From Amblyornis subalaris (Eukaryota; Chordata; Aves; Passeriformes; Ptilonorhynchidae), in assembly GCA_018881555.1 (NCBI GenBank), contig JACAXG010000002.1, positions 16,734,077-16,798,076 of the forward strand: a stretch of 64,000 nucleotides of DNA. The letters run 5' to 3'. Both the position numbers and the translations under genes were made by a program. The notes beneath the pieces were generated by a model, which saw nothing but the letters and a program-made list of their open reading frames with translations, had not been told where the DNA came from and ran no database searches. Positions within the stretch are counted from its first letter, which is position 1; the number at the start of each line of letters is the position of its first letter. Positions 41,063 through 52,400 of the stretch are shown piece after piece.

Positions 41063-41830
41063 CGACTCTATTGTGGCACTGATGGAGAGGTGAGTGTTAC
41101 ACCCCATCAGGTCCACACATCCTTTCTCCTTCAACCTGTTTTGCCTCAACATGGGGCTCACCAATACCGGAGGTACTATGCACCGCCAGGAGTCATTCTG
41201 TACATGTCACCACTAAGGGGTCATGTTCTGAGCAGAATGATGATAGTGAACACCAAGCATGAGACAGAGGGGTCTAGCCCTGGGCCCTAGCTGAAGAGCA
41301 GTCTTCAGTGTGCATTCTGTTGGATACTTTGAACATGCTGGAGAGGTCTCATAGCGTTGTGGGTATGCTGAATGACGTGCGGTGTTAAGTGATACTCATG
41401 AGCAGCGTGACCATGCCCTTGTAATGCACAGTGAAACAGCATTACATGTGGCTTGTGCGAGAAGCCCAGCCTCCATGAACACGCAATGTGCAGTCATGCT
41501 GTGGCAGGGCCTTAAGGCAGCCCCGTTAAGTGGCAGCAACAACTGTGGGTGTTGGTGGATCGTGCTGATACCCACTCTGCTGAGGAACAGCAGCACGTTT
41601 CTGGAGCTGACATAGCAGTTTGTCCAGCACAAGTTCAGTGTTCCCCAACACTGCAGGGCATTGTGTGGGTTAGATGCACCCCAGGTTGCAGAAGGATGGC
41701 GACCTCTCCCTTCTCCGTGCCCCTTTCCAGCTTTCACCCTAATTCTCTGATGGAGAGAGCAGTTGCTCTTCACAGCACATGGGGAAGGGAGAAATTCCAG
41801 CCTGCTTCCAGGCTAGGGCTTGGAAACTGA
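41063..41830. other. GC-richer, CpG-bearing block of unknown origin
   Basis: Immediately beyond the CR1 tail the sequence becomes visibly richer in GC. It retains many CpG dinucleotides (for example near 41170, 41357, 41379, 41403 and 41563) in an otherwise CpG-poor region. Open frames (41382-41615 plus, 41396-41773 minus) match nothing I know. A relatively recent insertion, an unlisted repeat or a methylation-free element are all possible. Confidence 0.35.
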
Positions 41831-43002
41831 AGTTGTTAGATGCAGACAGAGTCACACAGATAGGTAAATAGTTGTGCCTAGAGCACAGATAGAGATGGAG
41901 ACATGTTATGAGTCTAGGGACTATTTCTTCGGCTGACTGGCCTTTGGCAGCAGATCATTCCTAAAGTTTCACTAGTTGCATCCTTAATTCAGTCTGTCAA
42001 TCTACTGTGTAGTGTCCCAGAAACTTTCTCCTCCCTGTCCCTTCCTTTGTCCACTTCTCCTACACCTGTATTTTTGCTTCTTTATATTTAGGGTTTCACT
42101 GTATCCTGCCATACAATGCATCTAATACCCATGTCTACATGGCAAAAATAAAATCAGCGTTGGGAAAAACAGTCACATTCCAAACTATTTCCAGGGTCAC
42201 TAGCTCCAGCTGTAAAATCTTTGGACCTGTGTGTCTTTGCTCTGATCCCATTCTGAGAGCCGTTTCCAGAAGTGATGCACAAGACCCTTAGATGTAGAGA
42301 GAGGTCCTTGGACTACAGTCTCATCTTTGGCTGACCACATCAAGAATGATGACAAAACTAATTTCGCTCCATAACTTATTACATTTCTTGGCTGTTTCTT
42401 ACCACATCCTGCATCCCAGGTTTCACCCACAAATGGAAAAGAGTTCCCATCTATACAAGATGATACAGAACCAGAACCCTGGGAGCATCATATGCAGTAT
42501 AAATGCATCACACTGAAGGATTTATCTCATCATAACTTTTCACTCACACTGCCCTTATATTCCCAAACTGACTTCTGGAACTTCAGCTATGTTTTACCTA
42601 CAAAGTACAGCCTATATACCATATATAACTGTCAGGAAAGACTTTGAGCTCTCTTCCATTTCTGCTGAACTTCATCATAAATTCCCCTTAACCTTTAATG
42701 CATAGGTTCAAGTTCTTTCTCAAAAGATTGAAGATCACTCTTAAAAAACAGACCACTTCTAAGTATTAAAATCTGGAAAATAAATTTATGATACCCCCTT
42801 CTACTGCTTCCAAACCCAAAAAATTGACAAAATTGCTTTATTTCAAAATCTTACAGAGTGGAAAAAAATGTCCTGCCTGAAACTCTCTACACTAAACTTA
42901 AGCCACAATTACATTTTTTATCATGACCATTTACAACTGGGAAATGTGTGGTTTATAATGGAATGATTATACAGCTTTAGCTTGGGATGTCACAGGCCTC
43001 CT
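41831..43002. other. AT-rich non-coding sequence
   Basis: Nothing recognisable is present: no repeat family, RNA gene or coding frame. The one frame of any length (42200-42430 minus) lacks coding features. Confidence 0.5.
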
Positions 43003-43099
43003 GGTAAGGTAAGGTAAGGTACGGTAAGGTAAGGTAAGGTAAGGTAAGGTAAGGTAAGGTAAGGTAAGGTAAGGTAAGGTAAGGTAAGGTAAGGTAAGT
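43003..43099. repeat. (AAGGT)18 pentanucleotide microsatellite
   Basis: Eighteen pentamers in perfect register run from 43006 to 43095. A single variant (ACGGT at 43021-43025) is the fourth unit, and partial units lie at both ends. On the plus strand every junction reads GGTAAG, the core of a 5' splice site. The near-perfect homogeneity indicates an active, probably length-variable locus. Confidence 0.98.
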
Positions 43100-43319
43100 A
43101 AGAATGGAGCCAGTTCTGAACCTTCATGCGTGTTAGGCACAACTATTGTAGTAAAGCAGCTCCCTGGCCCTTTTTACGCAGTTTTACCAGGTCTGGGTTT
43201 TGTGGAATTCTCTTTTTAATAAAGTATATGGTCTAAGGCCCAGCTTGAAACAAAAATGCTCATTGCTTGCTGAGTTGTATGAACTTTGGAAATATGGCAA
43301 TAAAATGGACACATATGTT

Positions 43320-43338
43320 CTATTATTATTATTATTAT
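43320..43338. repeat. (TAT)n trinucleotide run
   Basis: A short uninterrupted run of about six TAT/ATT units lies inside a low-complexity open frame (43200-43454). That frame is not considered coding. Confidence 0.85.
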
Positions 43339-44693
43339 GCTTAAGGGCTACAAAAATAAATCATTTGCGAAGCTCACATGGACAAAATGAGCACTGCCTT
43401 CTGCGAGAGTCTGTACTTACATGTATCTGTTTACTTAGATGCATCTGTTCTTGATATCTTGTGGAAAAATCAAATATTGTATCTTATGAAAAACCATTGC
43501 TGAAGCANTGTTCAGAAAATCAATCCTAAACCAGAAGTCCATTAAAAAACCTGAGTACCTGGGACTCTCTGCTTCGAACTCTCTTATATTGTTATTAATA
43601 GATCATTTATCTTCAATATGGTTGGAGATAAAAATTCCTTTTTAAAGTGATGAAATGAAGAGATTTGCAAGTGCTGAAACCCCCTGATCTCCCCCTCTCT
43701 CTCATCACCTGATACAGGCTTAAGGTTTCACAGTTTGTAAAAATCAATGGGAAGTTCTCTCCTTGCCAGCAGACTGGGCCAATTTAATAAGTACCTGAAC
43801 AGAGAGGCGGCCTGTCGGAGGGGCAGTCACCTTTCGCCTGGCAGGAGGAGCTGCNAGGGCTGGGACACTGGAGTGCATTGTGTCCCCGCGCGAAGGCCTT
43901 AATCAGCAGTGACGGGATTTCTTCTCTCCAGCTTTCCCCCACCAGCCTGACTGTAACCCGGAGGGGAACCTGCACGGGGATGGCCAGCTTCTGCTGCAGG
44001 ATGAGGTTCCTGGGGGTGGGGAGACTTCACGTTTCCCGTAAAGGGCTCTCTCCTCTCTCACTAGGGCAAGAACATCGTAGGGAAACTCCAAGCAGCTGCT
44101 AGGCAATTTCCTTTCAACTCTGTCCCAACATCACTGTTTACAGTTTTATGAAGGCAGATCTGACTGTCCCTTCTCCTCCTCTCCCTCCCACTTGTTCAAG
44201 TTTGTCGATACCCGATCCATGAACATTTGTTTCCTCCTTCCCTGGAGGAGTTTTGTGCTCCACTGACCTCAAGTTCAGCCCCGATGAGGCTGGCAGGAGG
44301 GCTCAGCTGGCTCTCGTTTCCCCACTTGCTGCAGTCCCTTCTGTTGGACTAGCAAAACCAGTGTTATTCAAGCAGGGGTTTCTCTTGCCAGCTCCTCACA
44401 CTGCCCAGGGTTCTGCTGCTGGGGACAACTTCACCCACTCTGGTCCCAATCCACGGAGGTGAACCCCCTACTCTACATTCATGGAGGCCACTGGTGCTGG
44501 GGGTGTACAGGCAGNTCAAGACCCTCACCCCAGCTCTGGCTGCCCTTAGCTCTCCTCCCTGGTCTACACCGTTCCACGCTGTTCTGCACCGCACACCGCA
44601 CACCTGCGGCTGTGCTGCACCTTCCCCAGGTGGGTCCCAACTTCTCAACTCTGCTGTAGGTGCACAGGGGTGAAGCACCGGGAGGGTGACAGT

Positions 44694-44722
44694 GGAATGG
44701 ATGGATGGATGGACAGATGGAT
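44694..44722. repeat. Short (ATGG)n run
   Basis: Several ATGG units (aatggatggatggatggacagatgg) lie just upstream of the first CpG island. They create the methionine-rich start of the long plus-strand frame 44686-45597. Confidence 0.85.
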
Positions 44723-44879
44723 ATTCAACTCCCCTCACAGCTTCATCTCCAGGTGATTCCTCTCCCACCCTCTATCAATACTTCTCAACATCAAACCTCT
44801 CTTGCCTGCCCCCCTCCTCTCCCCGCTTCTTCTCCCTCTTTTCAGCAGTGAGAAAGCCTTTTACTTTAACCCATTGGGG

Positions 44880-46880
44880 CTGTCCGCTGCCTTTCCGCCA
44901 AGATGGATTGAGGAGGGGTTGGGAGTTCGCGGCTTTCTGTCCGTCAGCAGCTGCGCGGCCCCTGCCTAGCGCTCGCCGCCCCGCGCCCCGGAGCGAGGAG
45001 CCGCGGGGGTGCGCGGAGCTGTCGCCGGCCACCCGCGGCGGGGACGGGAGCCTTGCGGGAGAGAGAAAGGGTGTGCGGCCGGGGGGGCAGCTGCGCAGAC
45101 CCCCGAGAAACCTGGAGCAGGGGAGGGGAGACGTGAGGGATCCCCCCGCGGACAAATCAGCGCGGATGTCCCGCCGGCTCCCGCGGCGCTGCGCGGGGAG
45201 TGCGTGCAGGCAGGGAGCTGGAGGCGAGAGGCAGGCAGGGTTCCCTGCCCGCGTCGCGACTCCGCGCTCGGCTCCGCAGCCCGGCGGGGAGAATCGCGCT
45301 AATTCCCGTCCCGCGGAGCCGTTTCGGCGCTGGTCCCACGGCACTCGGAAACCGCCGCCCCTCCGCTGGCTGCTGNTGCGCCACCGGCCACTCAAATGTT
45401 TATTAAATGCTGGCATTCGTTGCTTTCTAATTAGAGGCGCCCGAATCCGTCTGCTTTTTTGTGTTCGAGAAGTTGCTGTAACGCAAGCAACATACATCAA
45501 ACAAAGGGGGAAAAATACCTTTGTTTTAATTAAATTTTCCCCGCGAGCAGGGCGAGGTAAAAAAAAACCAAAACGCAATACACATTCTGGGACATAATCC
45601 CTGCTTTCTGCTCTCCTCTGCCCGCTTTGCCCGGCGTTATTAATTCCGATTGCTGCCCTATTATTTATTTCCGTGTATTTATGTTTCCCGATAGTCACAG
45701 TAAAGCTGTTTACGCAAACTACAGCGAGGGAACCGTGGCAAAAATTTTGGGAAGGATGTGAAAATGAATGTGGTTTGATAGTGCCAGGACTNCGGCGGAG
45801 CTCACATTTAAATCGCACTGGTCGTCGGAGCACTTTGGGTGTGCATAAAGAAAAAAAAAAAAGGGGAGGAAGGGGAAAAAAAAAAAAGACGGAAAAGAAC
45901 ACACGCTAGGAATAACGTACTTTTCTCGGTGCTGCCGAGGGGCGGGTGGTGGAAGCCCGCCCGTGTTTGCTCCGCGCTGGCCCGGGGAACGCTGCAGCGC
46001 GGAGTCCCCGCGCCAGCCCCGCGGCGAGCGGGCAGAGCCGGCGGCCGCTCGCCCCCGCCGAGCCCGCTCAGGTGCGCGGAGCAGCAGCGTGGCCGAGCCG
46101 GGCCGGTCTCCCCCACCGCGGATTGGGGCCGCGGAGAGAACCGCGGAAAGGAGTCGTGCCCGAAAGCTGAGGGGTCATTAACGCGGCAGTAATTGATCCT
46201 CCATCCCCTGGCTCCACCGCTGCAGCGCGGCCGCACCGGGGCACATCTCGCAGGTGGGGAGCGGGGCCCCGGGGAGCGCCTCCGCCCCGGGGGTCCCTGT
46301 CACCCGCGGCCGGGACAGGCCGGCTGCCCACTGGCCGTGGACCGCTTGCCTGGCGCTGCAGCCAGCGGAGCGGTCGCCGGCGCTGTTTTGCCACCGCCCA
46401 GCCGGATCTGGGGCTATTTTTCTTTCCTCTCGCACCAGCCTCTGGCGGGATTACCGGCATGGCCTTGGGCTTTGACCGCTCTGCAGCGCGCACCGCAAAC
46501 AGGGAACTGTTCGGTGGTTCCTGCGCTGCAGGGTGAATCAGCCACCGGCGGGACGAGCCCTGGTGCTCGGGAAATACGCTCGATCGGGTGTCGGGAAGGA
46601 GAGGGAAGGAGAGCGGGCATCTATTTTTTTTTTTTTTTTTTCCTTGTTCTTTCCGGAGGTTTACGTGAAAGAAAAAAAATCCCTTAAAAGTGCGTTGTGA
46701 AGCGCACGAATTTCTGATAAAACACGAAGGCCCTCGGCACAGGGTTGAAGTTCGCTCCTAGGAGTTACCTCGTTCCTTGGCGTCGCGGTGCCGGAGGCGG
46801 GAGGGGCGGGAGGCGACCGAGCCGAGCTCTGACGCTCCTCACCGGCTCCGCAGCGCTGGGAGCCATTCGCTGGGGCTGCT
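44880..46880. promoter_or_regulatory. CpG island 1 with embedded AT-rich conserved-looking inserts
   Basis: From about 44.9 kb the sequence becomes dense in CG dinucleotides (blocks at 44940-45370, 45935-46400 and 46480-46880). The AT-rich flanks have very few. Such islands normally mark promoters of housekeeping or developmental genes. Inside it, 45390-45560 and 45620-45760 drop to AT-rich sequence containing homeobox-site-like words (tctaattagag, ttaattaaa, ttattaattc). No exon could be identified. A possible plus-strand donor (CTCGCAG|GTGGGG) lies at 46253. The overlapping long frames on both strands come from the scarcity of AT-rich stop codons. Orientation and gene are unknown. Confidence 0.75.
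45848..45890. repeat. Pure purine tract: A-run, G-rich, A-run
   Basis: Two A-runs of about 12 bases flank a G-rich centre (aaggggaggaaggggaa), giving an uninterrupted purine strand of about 40 bases inside CpG island 1. It is a symmetric arrangement of the kind able to form triplex DNA. It could also read as a polypyrimidine tract on the minus strand. Confidence 0.9.
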
Positions 46881-49099
46881 TCAAATGTACACGGTTTATA
46901 AAAACCGATTCTCATCCGCAAGCAGCTTCTCAGAAGCTAAATGAGTTGTTATGATCGGCTGAGTTTACCACTTGCCATTGGGGTAAAGCAAAGGTAACTT
47001 TCTGTAAATAAACTTAACCCCGAGGGTGGAAATGAGATTCTGGGAGGCTGCNGATGTCTTCCTTGGATTTTCCTAAATGTAACGTTTTGCATAGTCTCTG
47101 GTGGCTACCTGGTCATGAAAACCCCACGGAATTATTTGTGGGGGTTCAAAGACAAGGGCCCTGTGCTTCCGGGGAAGAGATATACATGCTGGATTTTGGG
47201 AGTGGAGAACAGAGACCTTCCTTCAAGCAAGCACTTATTTTTCTCCTGAATCACTTTTCAAACCCAATTCACCTAATCCTGGTGCCACCTGAGCCTCTTC
47301 CTTACTAGAAGAAAAAAGATTGTGTAGCTGGGGCTCTGGGCTGGTTGGCAAGCAATTGATTTCCCAGCTATTGGGAAGACAGACTGAATACAATTCAGCA
47401 GATACATACAGACAGAGCCTGGCTGAGAGATTGTTTTCCTCCAGAAAGTAACCTTGCAAGATGCTGAGGTTATTGACTTTGGAGTGGGGAAGGAGGTGTC
47501 TGATAATCAGCTCACTCTCTATCTCCCATAGATTTATAGCTCAGGGCCTCCCTGTCCCTCCTGAAAATATAATCACGCTGGCAATAAACCCTGAGGGAAG
47601 AATGAGACAGCAAGTGTTTTTTCTCAGAGGTAATGCAGTGACCTCTGAGTTACATGCTTAAACGAGCCATGATCTTACAGCAAGCTCAGTGCTGGTCTAT
47701 TTGATTGCCCTGTCTTGGTTAAGACGCTGTAGCTGTCCCAGCGTGTGCAGGTCTGGCAGTGTGCTCCACAGCCACAGTGCAGAGGGGCCCAGGGCACAGT
47801 GCCTTGCTTTGGCTCTGAAACTGCTGCCACAAGGCACAGGGCTCATTTCGTGATATGTAGTTTGAGAGGGGGGAGATATCGGTCTCACTTTGTTTCTCCA
47901 GATGGGAAAACTGCACCAGAGGGACTGGTGGGTTTTTTGGTTTGGTTTTTTGTTTTTTGGGTTTTTGACAGAAACATTTCCTGTCTTCTTTGCAAAAATG
48001 TATTTTATGACCATTTTGCAGTGCAGATTTCTCCCTCTCTGGACATTGCACAGAGTAATGCAACACCTTCAATCTGCGGAGCAGATATCTCTTGGTTTCT
48101 TTATCTCAGGACATGCCTTTGTCTCTCTTCAACCTGTTCTTGCTTTTCAGCAAAAACTCACCTTTTTACAAGCTGTCAAACGTAACACTAACAGCTGAGC
48201 ATTCCTCCGGAGGAAAAAAAAAAACAACCCACACATATTTACTTAAAAATCACTTAGTATTTATGGCTCCTTGATTTTTTATTAGCCTTTTAACCATGTC
48301 TCTCACTTTAACACTAATCCAGAGGGAACGGGCTCTCTCCTGTGCCTGTAGCAGATATATCCAAACAGAGAAGTGGGAAAGAGTTGTTTAATCCCTTCTA
48401 GTATTTCTGATACTTCAGGCCATTTTTGAAAAAGTGAAAGACCCTGCTTTGGTGTGCCCTCTGCTAAAAAGGTATTGTTTCCNAAAGCCATGGTCTATCT
48501 GCTGATAAGCAGATTCAAACAAACAGCACAAAAGGCTGCAAATGCACTGCTTCTACAATCCTGTTCCACAGAGGAAGCACAAGGGACCTTCCTTTAACGA
48601 GGAAGAACATAATCAGGAGATGAAAGTTTGGCCCTTTGACACAAGGATGGCCCAAGCATCCAACTCTCCTTCACTTTCTTCCCCAAACTCAGTTGAGTAA
48701 CCCCAGCCTGCCCACAGTCTGGCAGGCAAAAGGAGGATAAGTGCAACTAAATGGTGTCCATCTTAAATGATGCAAGTGGTTACTTTCGCCAAAAGCTTGA
48801 CAGACTGAGAGGAATTTCAAAGAGGCCCAAGGCAGCCACGAGAATGGGTAATGGCTTGGGAAATGTTAAACAACAGACACAAGATTTGAAAAACACATTC
48901 ACTGATTTGCCTCTCAATTTGTTCTAGTGACTCACGATGGAAATCTGGACATCACTGTGGATAACACAGTGAAAACCTCTGGTCAAAGGGCAGCGACAGT
49001 AAAGGAAGCTAATTAAATATTGGATAGCAAAGGAAAGGGGAGGCAAGCGTGGGAGAAAGATTTACATAAGCTTTGTCATCATGTAGATCAGTGGGAAGC
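46881..49099. other. Non-coding sequence downstream of CpG island 1
   Basis: No gene is recognised. The edge of the island (46880-47030) keeps a complex, conserved-looking texture and includes a donor-like 'AAG|GTAACT' at about 46994. A T/G-rich tract (about 47929-47968) interrupts frames around 47.9 kb. Frames such as 47745-48185 plus have no family resemblance. Confidence 0.5.
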
Positions 49100-49475
49100 C
49101 CCTGCCAGGAATAGGATCTCAAAAAGAAAATGGCTCAGGGAAAAGCACCACAAATTGTCGGTGATCTAGACCAAACTGATGTTTGAAAAGACCACTGGCT
49201 GCTTTGGGGAGTATGGGATAATCGGAGGGTAAGATGAATAACACAGATGTGTAAAATAAAATGGGTGTNATAGAAGAGAGATTAGGAACTTCTTGGCCCT
49301 CATGACTTGTATGAGTAATACATAAACAAGACAAGAGGAAATGGAAAAGAGATCTTAGGAATTTTCTGCACAAGGGAGAGTTAACTTGTGGAACACTGTC
49401 ATCAGATGCCATTAAAAGCAAGGTCTTGATGGAATTCAAAGAAAAAATATAGGTGGATAGTGAGAGTTATATTCC
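49100..49475 (+). mobile_element. Ancient CR1/L3-like LINE remnant (ORF2 tail region)
   Basis: Words in the order expected for the plus strand of a CR1/L3-type LINE tail include 'gatctcaaaaagaaaatgg' (49113), 'acaagaggaaatgg' (49329), 'tgcacaagggagagttaac' then 'ttgtggaacac' (about 49367-49396), and 'ggaattcaaag' with 'aggtggatag' (about 49431-49460). In the remembered consensus these positions read 'acaagaggaaatgg', 'cacacagcgcacaattaacc', 'tgtggaactc', 'ggtttaaaagagaactgg'. No frame survives. The fragment is much older than the avian CR1 copies. The left boundary is uncertain. Confidence 0.62.
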
Positions 49476-52400
49476 AAATGAAAACAATAATATTTTTGTA
49501 TTATCACATTTGGAAGCAAAACAAATCTTCATCTCTAAGCCTAAGTAACCGAATGTTTAGGAAGAAACATGATTAATCTAGAAATGTTATTTTTGGCATT
49601 TTTTGCATCTTCCACAGGAGTAGCCACTAGTAGTTATAATTTGAGGTTGAATACTGAATACACCTTAGACTCAGCTAGTATGACCATTACCATGTTTTTA
49701 AATCTCTCCTGGAGGCAGCTTTGTTTCCTGGACAGCTTTTAGTCCTGCTTCTAGTGGCACCCCTTGAACAGAATTCACAGGAGTACTGAATATGACACTA
49801 AAATACTAAGTAGAAAAAAATCGAATAATGTTCTCTCCTTTTCTCCAGGTTATTATGGCATCTATGTGAATTAGGATATCTCATTTACTGTCAGAAAAAT
49901 ATTAAGTCTACAGATTTCTGAAGATTGGACTGGGAAGCTTTTGAAAATATTACCCATTGCCTAAATAATAATGTGGAATGTCTAAACACTTACCTCTTTG
50001 CCCTATTCAAAACAATAATCGTGAACATTTCTCTGGGTCTTCACATGTGGCAGAGTCAGTTTGACTTTCTTTTCCAATTCAAGTAATCACTACAGGAAAT
50101 TTTTATATTTGTATATTAATTTTGCGACTCAGATTTGTTTTTAGTGGAACTAGAAAAGAGTGCAAGCATGACATGTAAAATTTCTTTAAAACTACGAAGA
50201 TAGAAGTTCCACCCTTATTTTTGTTCTTTAACTTTTAGTAAGAATTATTTTAATTTACCACATCTGGGCAGTTTGCACACTGTCAGATAGTGCTTGCCTA
50301 TCTGGTCTTCTAAGTACTCTGGACAAAAGAGTGATTTAACAAATTTAAAAAAAAGACCCTGAAATTAAATAAACCCCAGAGCAATCACTGGCACTCATCA
50401 ACAGACCTGCAACAATATTTCTTTGCCCTCCCAAACACCCATCTCTTCTAGGCAAGAGGGAAAAAGATCAGGGGGGTTGTACTTTGAAAGAAAATACCAT
50501 CAGTAAATTCGACCTATTTGAAGCTCAAAAGGAAAATAAGCAGCAAATTTCCTTGACTCTAACACAGTAATTTCTCTCAGTATAGACTGAGTCTCAATAC
50601 CAGTTCCTGCTGATGGAAATTTCTTAACCACACTCTGTCACCTTGAATCAAATACTTTCAATATGGGATTGCTGGAGCAGGTTACAAACCTGAAGGCAAC
50701 CACGCGTGCAATCACTGGGACACGGTGGACTGCTTTAAAGAGAAATATTATTTACCTTATATAGAAAAAGTAAAGCACAATATCCTGCCTAAGCTTATGG
50801 GAAGTCTGTCTAGTNCAGGAAGAGAAAGCTCTTCTCTAATTCCCATTGGGAAAGACCTCCTTTCCACACTGTATTTAATCCAGCCAGCCCACTTCACACA
50901 GCACCACACTTTTGTCACATTTTCTCCATATCAGTTGTCATTATGGCCGAAGGACAAAAAAGGTGTAGTCTGCCCCAAAGCACTTTTCCTTCAGCTCTTT
51001 TTTCAGAACAGGATGCCATTTAGACTCATGCATACCATTAACATAAATAACTTCAGAACTACTTAAATCACAAACAGAGTTTTCAAGTGTTTGTAAACAA
51101 AAATNTGTGCCAGGTATACATTTTAATTTATCCTTTACTCTCTTGTGTGGTTTTTTTCTTATAAACGTTGGTAAATTAGAATATTGTGAAAACTACATAA
51201 AAGGATAGCTTCGAGAGTTTGCTCATCCCTTTTCACTGCTCAACACCCTGGCAGACGTTCTCTGAGTACCTTGACATGCAAATGCGGCTTGGTTGCCTTG
51301 GATTATTCTGCTATTGATTATTGAAATATTTTTTCTGCTAGGCAGCACTCCTCCTTGTAATTTTGAGTATGGAAAGCCTTTTAGTCAGTTGATTTCAAAA
51401 ACGTGTTCCTCTTGTTTGAGACCACTTTTTTGATGTTGAAAAAAGCCAAGAAACAAAGTCACCCAATTTACTTAAAACATCATGGACACTTGATGGACAC
51501 TTAACTGGATATTCCTTTAATTCTAGCCTTTTGTCAGTACATCAGATGTTCGTTTAATTGCACATATTTAAATTAAAATGTGCTGTGATGAAAGTGTGAC
51601 AGCATATAAATATTCGTGCCTCTTTTTAAACGAAAAAAGAAAAAGTAAAGTTCCTTCCTCTCACTTTCCGTATTTTCTGCCTTTTTCCTTTTGTTTTTCA
51701 AGCATCCGAAGGTAAAAGAGCTTGATAAAAATGTAGCGGTAGGGGTGAGGGGCAGGGTAGGAGAAGTAAGATAACATTATTATTCCANGTCCTTGCTCTG
51801 TTGNGTTAGGACAGATTTAATCTTTGGGCAGCATCAGAAGATAGGCCAGAATGACTGCCTGATCATCTCTTCACTCTCTCCTCTTTTATCTGGATTACGC
51901 TTGACTCTTTTCAGGGATGATATCTCACTATTCTTATTGGGTAAATTGGACTATTGTTTCCCTGTATTTCACTTATTGTAAAATGTTTTCTTTCTTAACT
52001 TCAGGCCATTGTTCCTGAGTAGTGAGCATGCTGTCACCGGAGACAGGGTGCCAGGAGGGAACTGNGTAACTGGGGACAGATTCTGCCATATTTTGCCACT
52101 TAGCAGTAGCTTGTTGTCGAGTGCTCTTGACTTCACAGCGGTTTGTAGCAGAAAAAACATGGATAAAAGGGGTCAAATTCGGCCTTGTAATTGAAGGGGA
52201 AAACGAGGAAAGATAGTGAGTATTATGGAATATGGAATAGTCTAAAATGGCAATTTAATTTTCAAGTTAGCAAATACTCAGAGTAACAGGCTACGAACTG
52301 GGTGGATTTTGAGAGAGCATTTGTTCACAGTCTGATTTATTAGTGCTTCTTGTTGCCTTATGATAAACACTAAAAAAGGAAGAAACACAAACACAAACAT

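Noticed and set aside
44686..45597. 303-codon plus-strand frame overlapping a 375-codon minus-strand frame (44775-45902)
   Set aside because: Both frames cross CpG island 1, where AT-rich stop codons are rare. Neither shows a domain, both contain low-complexity stretches (poly-F, poly-K, poly-R) and both include an unresolved base.
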